A stretch of 64,000 bases of DNA from an uncultured Erysipelotrichaceae bacterium. GTDB taxonomy: Bacteria; Bacillota_I; Bacilli_A; RFN20; CAG-826. The notes below the pieces were generated by a model that ran no database searches, was not told the DNA's origin, and saw nothing but the letters and a program-made list of their open reading frames with translations. Of the stretch, positions 17,612-25,473 are shown piece after piece; the first letter of the stretch is position 1; the number at the start of each line of letters is the position of its first letter. The DNA lies in assembly GCA_900316365.1 (NCBI GenBank), contig ONCO01000007.1, forward strand, positions 1 to 64,000. The letters are read 5' to 3'. A program made the position numbers and the translations under genes.

Positions 17612-17779
17612 ATGGTCGGCATGCGCTTCACGGACGAGCAGGTTTCGCTGCTTCGGTCCAACCCCTGGGTCAAATCAGCCACGCCCAAGCACGTATCCTT
17701 CGCCAAGGCTTTCATGGAGAAGTTCATCGACCTGCATTCCAAGGGGCTGGGCGACCCGCGGAAATCGCTGACTATATAG
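17612..17779 (+). pseudogene. Transposase OrfA fragment (IS3 family)
   Basis: 55 codons beginning MVGMRFTDEQVSLL, with a helix-turn-helix start typical of IS3-family OrfA (TPKHVSFAKAFMEKFIDLHSKG). It ends prematurely where it joins the OrfB tail in another frame. It is a relic, not a working transposase. Confidence 0.65.
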
Positions 17780-17913
17780 ACTGTTACAACAACTGGAGGC
17801 CGCAGGCCGGGCTTGGGAAGATGACGCCTGCCGAATTCAGGGTTTACCTGCTCGCTAAGCCAATCTGTTTTCCTATTTCTCAATACCCTCTTTTTTTCTT
17901 AACGTGTCCTTAA
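17758..17913 (+). pseudogene. Transposase OrfB C-terminal fragment (IS3 family)
   Basis: About 51 codons with EIADYIDCYNNWRPQAGLG followed by KMTPAEFR, the closing block of the rve integrase domain of IS3-type transposases. The N-terminal part and the DDE residues are absent. Confidence 0.7.
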
Positions 17914-17950
17914 CATGAGGTCCACATTACCTGGTGGATGGTTATTCTTT

Positions 17951-20146
17951 TTACTGATCGCTTTTTAATAGGATAAACGGCTCTTTTCCCAAAGATGGCA
18001 TTAAGGCCAAAGCTAAGGATGCAATCGCTATGAATAACGGAATGCCAAGAAGTACCAAGACGTGCCAGAATTGTGTGGATAACAAGGCACCGACATAGAT
18101 GAATTCATTCGCGATTACTGCATTGACTATTGCCGGCATGGCAAAAAGGAAAATGATACCGAGCAGCGCTGAAGCGAATGAAAGAATGATGGCTTGCGGT
18201 AGGTATATTGAAATAACAGATGCTTTGCTGGCGCCCATACTTCGATAAAGGCCAATCCGCCTTTTTTCTGATGCCATAATCGTTAATTGCAAATGGATGA
18301 TTATCAATATAGCGATGGTCGCGAACAATCCGCCGAACACCCAGAAAAAGCCTGAGAAAACATCCATATTCATGACAATAAAATTAGTGATCTTTAAATG
18401 TGGATTGCTCATGGTGAAGCCGGTTAACCCATTTGCGTTATTTTCGTCAAACGCATCGTATATTCTGCCTATAGCAGTTGCGTTTCGCGGAATCGTCATT
18501 ACGGCCTTTTCGTATGAATCGACGCCTAAAGATTTCGGATTCTTTAAATATACGTTCCACGCGAAATCGTCTTCCACGCATCTTTCGTATTCATCCAAAT
18601 ACCTGCCGAAATACGAGGCCGCGCTCCATTCATCGGAGTTTTGCAAGCCTTTGTATCTTGAATAATCGGTAGTAAATTTCACGATTCCTGAAATTGTTAG
18701 TTCTACGTCGCTTACCCTCAACGGTTTTCCGATAAGGGCTTCATATTCAAAGCCTGGTTCTAGAGTTAGTTCTGGGTTTTCGCTTACGAAATCTTTGTAT
18801 CCATACTTTCGAAAGAAGTTAGCTATTTCGGTTGAAATGACCATTGATTCATCGTTTTCGGGGTAAGCACCGGCAACGAATTTGAAATTCGAAGATTCGA
18901 AGAAGGCACGATTTGCTTCTGCTATGCCGACACCGTTTCCGAGGGGAACGATGGTATAGTCGTCAGAGGAACTTATTTGGCCGATTCTATAGTTTATGAA
19001 AGAAGTCTTTTGTTTGGCGCCTACTCCCATAATCGGCAAGTCGAAGTACGACGATAACGTTTCGACGTCGGCTTTGGAAAGTTGGCCTCTCTTTGTGTAA
19101 CTAATCGATCCGTCGTCGAAGGTTTCTTCTTTGCGTATGGCTATCACGTCCGCTGAGGCGTGAAGCAAAGTGTCGATGTTTGCCCTTCGCACGTCATAGG
19201 AGCTGCACACAAGGGCTGAACCGAACATCGTGCAGGCTAACCCAAGAACCGCGACGGATAGAACATATCTTCTCTTCCTCTTGGCCAGGGAGGAGAGCCA
19301 TAGCCGCTTTGGGGTAGAGAAAGCGGAAAAAAGGTTTGGCCTTTTCTTATCGGCTTCTACTTTGCGATCGATTTCCTTTTGTTCTGTTGGTATAAACGAA
19401 CGCGTCTTTGGCCCTGCGAAGATTTTTGTTACTTCGTTTTTCTTTAAGCGATTGGCGAGTTCGGCGAACTCATCGGTCGTCATTGAGTGTTCTTTTGGTA
19501 TGAACACTCTATCGCCGGAGTAAACGATACCTCCGCCCGAAGGCGCTGCGGTTAAATCGCGGACGACACTTCCGTCATTCATTTCTATGATGCGGTCGCC
19601 ATATCTAAACGCGGCATCTCTGTCATGGCAGGCGACGATGATCAGATGGTCGCTTGAAAGCGTCTTTAGAAGCGAAAAGATTCGAGCGGCTGTGTCCTCG
19701 TCTAGCGCCGCTGTCGGCTCGTCACAAAGCATCATAGAGCATTTTTTGACCAACGCTCTTGCGATTGCGACTCGCTGTTTCTGTCCGCCAGAGAGCTCAT
19801 TAATCATTCTTGAATCAAACCCTGACAAACCGACCGTCTTTAGTGATTCGGATGCGGCGGAAACGTTTTCTTCGCTTTCCTTAAGACCAAGCATGACGTT
19901 TCTGGAGACGTCTAAGTCATCGATAAACACGTTTTCTTGGAGAACGAAACCATTATCGAAATTTCGGTAGGCTGTTATCTCGTCTTCGCTCATCGATGAT
20001 AGAGATTTACCAAAGAAAAACACATCACCAGATGTTGGCTTGGCCAGACCACCGAGAATAGATAAAAGAGTGGATTTGCCACATCCGCTTTCGCCTAAAA
20101 GAAAGACGAGCCCATTGTGTGGGAAAGACAAGGAAACGTTTTTCAA
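17951..20146 (-). CDS. MacB-type ABC exporter (ATPase fused to FtsX-like permease), probable damaged 5' end
   Basis: 731 residues from the TTG at 20146. ATPase: Walker A GESGCGKST (18-26), signature LSGGQKQR, Walker B MMLCDEPTAALDE. A linker leads to a first membrane helix near residue 300, an extracytoplasmic domain of about 250 residues and three C-terminal helices (FtsX topology). Such proteins export peptides or act in envelope stress. Coding similarity continues upstream of the TTG for 31 in-frame codons (20147-20239, including YHVSQNRRLTKGKEAIDALK) to a stop, with no ATG/GTG/TTG start. The ordinary start has been lost, or translation uses the internal TTG and lacks the first strand. More A+T rich than its neighbours. 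Confidence 0.75.
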   Translation of the reverse strand: MKNVSLSFPHNGLVFLLGESGCGKSTLLSILGGLAKPTSGDVFFFGKSLSSMSEDEITAYRNFDNGFVLQENVFIDDLDVSRNVMLGLKESEENVSAASESLKTVGLSGFDSRMINELSGGQKQRVAIARALVKKCSMMLCDEPTAALDEDTAARIFSLLKTLSSDHLIIVACHDRDAAFRYGDRIIEMNDGSVVRDLTAAPSGGGIVYSGDRVFIPKEHSMTTDEFAELANRLKKNEVTKIFAGPKTRSFIPTEQKEIDRKVEADKKRPNLFSAFSTPKRLWLSSLAKRKRRYVLSVAVLGLACTMFGSALVCSSYDVRRANIDTLLHASADVIAIRKEETFDDGSISYTKRGQLSKADVETLSSYFDLPIMGVGAKQKTSFINYRIGQISSSDDYTIVPLGNGVGIAEANRAFFESSNFKFVAGAYPENDESMVISTEIANFFRKYGYKDFVSENPELTLEPGFEYEALIGKPLRVSDVELTISGIVKFTTDYSRYKGLQNSDEWSAASYFGRYLDEYERCVEDDFAWNVYLKNPKSLGVDSYEKAVMTIPRNATAIGRIYDAFDENNANGLTGFTMSNPHLKITNFIVMNMDVFSGFFWVFGGLFATIAILIIIHLQLTIMASEKRRIGLYRSMGASKASVISIYLPQAIILSFASALLGIIFLFAMPAIVNAVIANEFIYVGALLSTQFWHVLVLLGIPLFIAIASLALALMPSLGKEPFILLKSDQ

Positions 20147-20610
20147 AGCGTCTATCGCCTCTTTGCCTTTCGTTAATCTTCTGTTTTGAGAAACATGGTA
20201 GTGATGGTTGTTTGTTTTGGGCGTCGCGGGAATGGTTGTCTAGAGAGTTACGAAAAAGGCATTATTCGTTCAGAACGACGATGGTGCAACTAACCAATTT
20301 AACGATACAACGGCGTGGTGATTAGTCAAGGCAAATAGAGGCATTGTTCATAAATGGAAAGTGCGAATTGAGGCGGGGTGAATCAATAACCCCAAAATGA
20401 ATCGATTCATATAAATATGGCAAAGACTGAAATTGACGATTTCTTCGCGAGGAAAAAAGGTTGTTTAGTAGGTTGGCAGGCGTTCATATTAACAGACAGA
20501 AATTGTTGTTTTCGTATCAGGCCAAGAATCTTCATAAGGCAACGCTTCTAGCCCTACGCGTCTTTGCTTTCCCTTCTATTCCGACTACAATACACTTTGC
20601 AAAGCAAAGT
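20147..20610. other. 464-bp gap: relic 5' end of the ABC gene plus inverted repeats
   Basis: Bases 20147-20239 are the in-frame 5' continuation of the minus-strand ABC gene without a start codon. Further on are GGGGT/ACCCC arms (20375-20393) and the palindrome ATGAATCGATTCAT (20397-20410). A 44-codon open frame at 20417-20551 has no ribosome site and no recognisable product. The last 25 bases form the promoter region of the next gene. Confidence 0.55.
20586..20610 (+). promoter_or_regulatory. -10 box and inverted repeat directly before the flippase-like gene
   Basis: TACAAT (20586-20591) is followed by the inverted repeat ACTTTGC-AAA-GCAAAGT (20594-20610), which abuts the ATG at 20611. No Shine-Dalgarno is present. 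The repeat could be an operator or a hairpin at the very 5' end of the mRNA. Confidence 0.45.
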
Positions 20611-22050
20611 ATGTCTTATTCCGAAACCAAAACACCTGCAAAGAAACGTTCCGTCTGGAAATACGTTATCTATATCGCCATCGTCTTGATCGCTACGGCG
20701 ATCTCGCTTGTGTTTTCGTTATGGGGAGACAAATGGATCGCCGTTGTTGATGCCTTCTCCGGCGCGGATATTAAGTGGCTTCTTATTTGTTTCGCTGTCC
20801 TTGCGGCCTCGTATTTGCTTGATGCCTTTATCTATAAAATCTTCTGCCGACTCTATACGAGACGCTACAAGTTGCACCAAGGCATGGCCGTTTCCATGAT
20901 TGGCGCCTTCTATAGCGACGTCACCCCGAGTGCTTCCGGCGGTCAGATCATGCAGGCCTATACGATGAAGCAGCAGGGCATCCAAATCTCCAACGCCGCA
21001 TCCATTTTGGTCATGTGGTTTATTCTCTATCAGTCTTCGTTGATTATCTTCGACGTCGCCACCTTGATTGTCGAGTTCCCGTTTATCCCTAACCTCAGAC
21101 CTATCGATATCGGCTCCTTCAAGATTCCGATGGTTTGGGTCATCGCGATCGGCTTCTTCTTAAACCTCGCGGTCATCGCTGGGCTCTATTTCATGAGCTT
21201 CTCCCATCGTATCCATAACTTCATTCTCCATTACGTCATTGGTTTCTTAGGCAAGATCCGCGTCCTCAAGGATCCAGAAAAGACGAGAGAGAACCTCCGC
21301 GTCCAGGTCGAAAACTTCAAAATCGAGCTTAGGCGTTTACAGGTCAACATCCCGGTCACGATCGTTATCGTCTTCCTTTTCCTTTGCCTCCTCTTCCTCC
21401 GCAACAGCGTCCCTTATTTCGCCGCGTTATCGCTTAAGCCATTCGGCGAGGAATACCAATTCAATTTCAAAGACCTCTTTGATGCGACCTTCCTCGCTTC
21501 CTTCCACCAGATGTGCTCTGGCATTATTCCTCTCCCTGGTCAGGCTGGTATTTCCGAATACTTCTTCTATTACCTCTATCATGAATACTTCACCTCCAGA
21601 ACACCGGAGGCCTTAACGGCTAATATCGAAGCCAACATCGCCGCCTGCCAGATTCTTTGGAGAACCATGACCTTCCACCTTGTCCTCCTCATCGGCGGTT
21701 TCGTCTCCGCGCTTTATCGTTCCCGTCCAAAAGAGGAAATCCATGTCGCCAACCGTCAGACCTTCGTCGATCTTCAGCTCCAAACCTTCGACGAACGTAA
21801 GAAGACTTCCGATACCCTTTACGAGACCCATCAGCTATCCAGGAAGGAAGTCCAAAGGAGGATTGCCGAGAGCGCGGGCTTCTCAATAGCCTCGGAAGAA
21901 GAAAAAGAAAGCGAAGATGGCGCTAAGGCAGCCCCAAAGAAGCGTATCATTAAGGAAAAGGCGGAAAAGCCGATCAAACGTCCAAAACCACCGAAGAAAA
22001 AGAAGAAGGCTAAGGGCGTTGATGACTGGGACACCTTGAATATTGGCTAA
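20611..22050 (+). CDS. Flippase-like/lysylphosphatidylglycerol synthase-type membrane domain protein
   Basis: 479 residues from the ATG at 20611. The N-terminal 350 residues carry about eight membrane helices in the UPF0104/MprF-flippase pattern, with YSDVTPSASGGQIMQAY (residues 100-125) and a later IIPLPGQAGISEYFFYYLY, both highly typical. The C-terminal 120 residues are charged, ending in a Lys/Pro-rich cytosolic tail. There is no lysyl-transfer domain, so it should move a lipid or glycolipid rather than aminoacylate it. The next gene, 2 bp away, is a glycolipid-type glycosyltransferase, so a joint role in anionic or glycolipid export is likely. The longer reading frame from 20461 has no supporting start. 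Confidence 0.88.
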   Translation: MSYSETKTPAKKRSVWKYVIYIAIVLIATAISLVFSLWGDKWIAVVDAFSGADIKWLLICFAVLAASYLLDAFIYKIFCRLYTRRYKLHQGMAVSMIGAFYSDVTPSASGGQIMQAYTMKQQGIQISNAASILVMWFILYQSSLIIFDVATLIVEFPFIPNLRPIDIGSFKIPMVWVIAIGFFLNLAVIAGLYFMSFSHRIHNFILHYVIGFLGKIRVLKDPEKTRENLRVQVENFKIELRRLQVNIPVTIVIVFLFLCLLFLRNSVPYFAALSLKPFGEEYQFNFKDLFDATFLASFHQMCSGIIPLPGQAGISEYFFYYLYHEYFTSRTPEALTANIEANIAACQILWRTMTFHLVLLIGGFVSALYRSRPKEEIHVANRQTFVDLQLQTFDERKKTSDTLYETHQLSRKEVQRRIAESAGFSIASEEEKESEDGAKAAPKKRIIKEKAEKPIKRPKPPKKKKKAKGVDDWDTLNIG

Positions 22051-22052
22051 GC

Positions 22053-23228
22053 ATGAATATCGTTCTATTTTCCGATACATATCCACCTGAAATTAATGGC
22101 GTGGCCACATCGATCTACAATCTCCGCATGACTTTGCTTATGCATGGGGAGAATTGTTTGGTCGTCACCACGAACCCATATAACGACAAAGTCATCTACG
22201 AAGACGGCGTCGTTCGCGTTCCTGGCATTGAGCTTAAACAGCTTTATGGATATCAGCTCGCCGGACCATACAACCAAGAGGCTTTTGAGTATGTCAGGGC
22301 CTTTAAGCCTGACGTCATCCACGTCAACCATGACGGCGGCATTGGCCAGTTCGGTTTCTTATGCGCTTCCAGGCTTAATGTCCCTACCGCCTACACCTAT
22401 CACACGATGTATGAGGACTACACCTATTACGTCACCAAAGGGCATTTCGATCGCGCTGCAAAGTCCATCGTCCGCAGCTACATCAAGCTTAAGTCCAACC
22501 AAAGCGGCGAATTCATCGCCCCAAGCGCGAAGATCAAAGACTATCTTCGTTCTATCGGCGTGGATGGTTACGTCAACACCGTCCCTACCGGCATTGATTT
22601 CTCCCGCTTCATGAATAACTGCGGCACCAAGGAAGACGCCTTAAAGAAACGCGCGGAACTCGGAATCGACAAAGATGATTTCGTTCTCCTCTCCTTAGGG
22701 CGCGTCGCCAAAGAGAAGAGCATTGATGTTTGTTTAAGAGGCTACGCCAAATACCTTAAGCGTGGTGAAAGCAGACCGACCAAGTTCCTTATCGTCGGCG
22801 GCGGTCCGGCCATCGATGAATTAAAAGACCTCTGCGTGGAACTTGGCATTGAAAAACAAGTTATCTTCGCCGGGGCGGTTAAGCCTGACGTCACCCAATA
22901 CTATTACCGTTTGGGCGATTGCTTCGTGTCCGCTTCAGTGACTGAGACCCAAGGCCTTACCTTCATGGAGGCTATGGCCTCAGATCTTATCGTCTTAGCC
23001 CGTTATGACGATAACCTCGCCGGCACCATAAACGATGGCAAAACCGGCTATTTCTTCTATGACGAGGACGACTTCAAGGACCGCCTTGAGATGATCGTCT
23101 CCTTAGGTGAAACGGAGAAGAAGGCCGTTTTAGCCGGGGCCAGGAAAGCTTTGGAGCCGTATTCATTAGAGGCCTTCTATAACAACGTAATGGAGGTTTA
23201 CCGCCGTGCCATCCGCAAGAGCTGGTAA
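22053..23228 (+). CDS. GT4 glycosyltransferase, diacylglycerol glucosyltransferase-like
   Basis: 391 residues, GT-B fold. The N terminus MNIVLFSDTYPPEINGVATS and the His in TYHTMYEDY match the alpha-monoglucosyl-diacylglycerol synthase branch known from Bacilli and acholeplasmas. The C-terminal nucleotide-sugar site is visible as VSASVTETQGLTFMEAMASD. Likely reaction: transfer of glucose from UDP-glucose to diacylglycerol or a related lipid at the inner membrane face. Forms an operon with the flippase-like gene before and recX after (23-bp overlap). The acceptor is inferred from family resemblance. Confidence 0.85.
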   Translation: MNIVLFSDTYPPEINGVATSIYNLRMTLLMHGENCLVVTTNPYNDKVIYEDGVVRVPGIELKQLYGYQLAGPYNQEAFEYVRAFKPDVIHVNHDGGIGQFGFLCASRLNVPTAYTYHTMYEDYTYYVTKGHFDRAAKSIVRSYIKLKSNQSGEFIAPSAKIKDYLRSIGVDGYVNTVPTGIDFSRFMNNCGTKEDALKKRAELGIDKDDFVLLSLGRVAKEKSIDVCLRGYAKYLKRGESRPTKFLIVGGGPAIDELKDLCVELGIEKQVIFAGAVKPDVTQYYYRLGDCFVSASVTETQGLTFMEAMASDLIVLARYDDNLAGTINDGKTGYFFYDEDDFKDRLEMIVSLGETEKKAVLAGARKALEPYSLEAFYNNVMEVYRRAIRKSW

Positions 23229-23988
23229 GACCTTAACTAAAATCAGCTGGAAGGCCAAGAAGGCTACCTTAACGATTGGCGATGAAAAAATCGTCCTTTC
23301 CGAGAATGCCTTTACGGAATTCCACCTCTACGAAGGAAAGGAAGTCTCTAATCAGGAATTAAAGAAGATTAAGGACTACGCCGCCTTGGATGATTTATAT
23401 GGCTATTCCCTGCGCCTATTGTCCGCGAGGAACTACACAAGCCATGAGATCAGGGAGAAACTTTATTCTAAGAATAAGGATATAGAGACTGTCCGTAAGA
23501 TTATCTTCAGGCTTAAGAAGAATGGCTTATTGGATGATGCCTCTTATGCGAAGGCCTATCTAGAAGATGCCTACGATGTGAAATGCATCGGGGAGAAAAG
23601 AATCCGCTTCGAGCTGGAGAAGAAAGGAATCGGGGCTGAGGTTATGGCCACCCTTCCATTCTCCGAGAATAAGGAACTCGAAGGGGCGAAGAAATACACC
23701 AGGCTCTTGGAGAAGCGTTACGTAAAAGTCCCTAACGCGGCGAAAAGAAGCAAGATTGTATCCGCTTTGCTTAGTAGAGGCTATTCGCAAGAGATTGCTA
23801 TGGAAGCCACTTCGGAACTCTCCTACAACGACGAAGTCACGGAGGTTTCGCAGCTCGAAAAAGAATACAATAAGGCCAAAGCCCGTTATAGCCGCAAATA
23901 CGAAGGCTATGAGCTGAGGCAGAAGGTTATTGCCTATCTCTTGCAGAAAGGCTTCCGTTACGACGACATTAAAGAAATAGAGGAGTAG
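23206..23988 (+). CDS. recX: Regulatory protein RecX
   Basis: 260 residues, the long form found in Bacilli, with three-helix repeats: YGYSLRLLSARNYTSHEIREKL, KNGLLDDASYAKAYLED and a closing GFRYDDIKEI. RecX binds and limits RecA filaments. The GTG at 23206 has a GGAGG site 8-9 bases upstream; it lies inside the end of the glycosyltransferase gene, so the two are coupled. recA is in the same window about 26 kb away. Confidence 0.9.
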   Translation: MPSARAGKTLTKISWKAKKATLTIGDEKIVLSENAFTEFHLYEGKEVSNQELKKIKDYAALDDLYGYSLRLLSARNYTSHEIREKLYSKNKDIETVRKIIFRLKKNGLLDDASYAKAYLEDAYDVKCIGEKRIRFELEKKGIGAEVMATLPFSENKELEGAKKYTRLLEKRYVKVPNAAKRSKIVSALLSRGYSQEIAMEATSELSYNDEVTEVSQLEKEYNKAKARYSRKYEGYELRQKVIAYLLQKGFRYDDIKEIEE

Positions 23989-23994
23989 ATAGAT

Positions 23995-24942
23995 ATGAAG
24001 ACAATCGCTGAACTCGTTGATGGTGATCACGTTTATGGTCAGTTCTTGGTGACCAATGTCACAAAAGGAGTGACCACGGGGTCGAAGAATTACCTTACCA
24101 TCACCTTCCAAGACGCCACCGGAACGATGGATGGCAAACGTTGGGATTACGCCCCAGAAGACCCGGAAATCTTTGTTCCTGGCAATATCGTTAACCTCGA
24201 GGCTGAGGTCATTTCCTATAAAGACCATCTCCAAATGAAGGTCTTAGGCGGCTCTAAGATTGACATCGACCATATCGATTTCGCCCGTTTCGTTCCTAGC
24301 GCACCTATCCCGAAGGACGTCCTTATCGCGCAGCTTGATAAATATCTTGCCTCCTTCAAGAACGAAGACGTTTCCAAACTCACCAATTACATCGTCAAGA
24401 AATTCCGCGACAAATATTTGGATTGGCCAGCCGCGGTTAGGAATCACCATAACTATGTCTCTGGTTTGCTCCATCACTCTATCTCGATGGCCAATTTAGC
24501 GGAGAAAGTATGCGAATTATATCCTGCCATCGACCGTGACGTCCTTGTTGCCGGCGCCATCATCCATGACCTTGGCAAGACGATTGAGCTCTCTGGCCCA
24601 GTCGCCACGCAGTTCACCCTTGAGGGTAAACTCCTTGGCCATATCTCCATCATGCAGGCTGAAGTCCGTATGGCGGCAGCCGAGCTTGGCATGAAGGGCG
24701 AAATCCCAATCATCATGGAACATATGGTCTTAAGCCATCATGGCATCCCTGAATACGGATCCGCGGTCATGCCTCTTACCCGCGAAGCCGTCGTCCTTAA
24801 CATGATTGATGATATGGACGCGAAGATGATGATCCTCGATAAGGCCTACGCCGACGTGAAGCCAGGCGAATACACCAACAAGGTCTTCACGATGGACGAG
24901 AGATATTTCTACAAACCTCTTTACACCGAAAAGAAAGACTAA
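23995..24942 (+). CDS. yhaM: 3'-5' exoribonuclease YhaM-like (OB fold plus HD domain)
   Basis: 315 residues. N-terminal OB-fold nucleic-acid-binding domain (about 1-100: FLVTNVTKGVTTGSKNYLTI), then an HD phosphohydrolase domain with HHSISMANLAEKV, AGAIIHDLGKTIEL (the His-Asp pair), MEHMVLSHHG and MIDDMDAK. YhaM trims RNA 3' ends and has some DNase activity. The gene lies 6 bp after recX and ends in a perfect terminator. Length and domain order match the family. Confidence 0.92.
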   Translation: MKTIAELVDGDHVYGQFLVTNVTKGVTTGSKNYLTITFQDATGTMDGKRWDYAPEDPEIFVPGNIVNLEAEVISYKDHLQMKVLGGSKIDIDHIDFARFVPSAPIPKDVLIAQLDKYLASFKNEDVSKLTNYIVKKFRDKYLDWPAAVRNHHNYVSGLLHHSISMANLAEKVCELYPAIDRDVLVAGAIIHDLGKTIELSGPVATQFTLEGKLLGHISIMQAEVRMAAAELGMKGEIPIIMEHMVLSHHGIPEYGSAVMPLTREAVVLNMIDDMDAKMMILDKAYADVKPGEYTNKVFTMDERYFYKPLYTEKKD

Positions 24943-24950
24943 GGCAAATT

Positions 24951-24980
24951 AAAACGAGATGGTCGACCATCTCGTTTTTC
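24951..24980. terminator. Bidirectional terminator (yhaM-like gene / HIT gene)
   Basis: Palindrome centred on GGTCGACC with A-rich left and T-rich right flanks. It ends both the plus-strand yhaM-like gene and the minus-strand HIT gene (stop at 24987). Confidence 0.9.
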
Positions 24981-24986
24981 TTATCC

Positions 24987-25406
24987 TTATTTCTTTAAGG
25001 CTTTGCTGATATCCATGGCGAGGCGAGGCAAATCCATCGCGGAAGTGTCCTGGCCTTTCATGGTGATCTGGAAGCCGCCTTCACCGCCTAAATAACGCGG
25101 GATGACATGGACATGGAAATGCATGACGCTTTGTCCGGCTGGCTCACCGACGTTGGTGAGGATGTTGACGCCTTTAGCGCCGAGGATGGACATCTCCGCC
25201 TGGCCGATGCGCTGAGCGACATCCATGACCTTATGCATGATGTCGGCTGGGCAAGAAAGGAAATTGTCGCAGTGGGCCTTTGGGATGACTAAGGTGTGAC
25301 CTTTCGTGGTCTGGGAAATATCGAGGATGGCGAGGACGTCATCGTCTTCGTAGATCTTGGTGCTCGGGATTTCGCCTTTGATGATTCGGCAGAATATATC
25401 TTCCAT
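24987..25406 (-). CDS. hit: HIT family nucleotide hydrolase
   Basis: 139 residues with the histidine triad HFHVHVIPR near residue 100, the N-terminal CRIIKGEIPSTKIYED block and GHTLVIPKAHCDNF. Members hydrolyse dinucleoside polyphosphates or nucleoside phosphoramidates. GGAGG lies 7-8 bases before the ATG. A TATAAT on the minus strand at about 25455-25460 could be its promoter, although transcripts from there would include the terminator hairpin of the gene upstream. Confidence 0.93.
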   Translation of the reverse strand: MEDIFCRIIKGEIPSTKIYEDDDVLAILDISQTTKGHTLVIPKAHCDNFLSCPADIMHKVMDVAQRIGQAEMSILGAKGVNILTNVGEPAGQSVMHFHVHVIPRYLGGEGGFQITMKGQDTSAMDLPRLAMDISKALKK

Positions 25407-25423
25407 TACAAAACCTCCTGAAA

Positions 25424-25454
25424 TAGAAAAAAGGGAGCAAATTGATGCTCCCTT
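25424..25454 (-). terminator. Terminator after the foldase-type lipoprotein pair
   Basis: Stem AAGGGAGCA/TGCTCCCTT with a 6-base loop; on the minus strand it is followed by a T6 run. It lies 20 bp after the stop of the second lipoprotein gene. Confidence 0.8.
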
Positions 25455-25473
25455 ATTATAGCGCCTTTTGCGA

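Larger units (their letters stand above)
17530..17924 (+). mobile_element. Internally deleted IS3-family element (non-autonomous remnant)
   Basis: About 395 bp between imperfect terminal inverted repeats that begin TGGACC and share GGACA and an A-rich stretch over roughly 33 bases. Inside lie an OrfA N-terminal piece and, in another frame, an OrfB integrase C-terminal piece; the middle of the transposase, including the DDE catalytic core, is missing. A 5-bp CATTA occurs close to both ends (17522-17526 and 17925-17929), but not exactly abutting both, so the target duplication is uncertain. It lies 26 bp downstream of the ABC exporter stop. Confidence 0.75.

Noticed and set aside
17522-17929. 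CATTA as a 5-bp target duplication of the IS remnant
   Set aside because: The left copy ends three bases before TGGACC while the right copy abuts the other end, so exact flanking duplication is not shown.
20417-20551. 44-codon open frame starting MAKTEIDDFFARKKG in the ABC/flippase gap
   Set aside because: No ribosome site, no recognisable family, and the second half (Cys/Arg/Phe-rich) reads like noncoding DNA.
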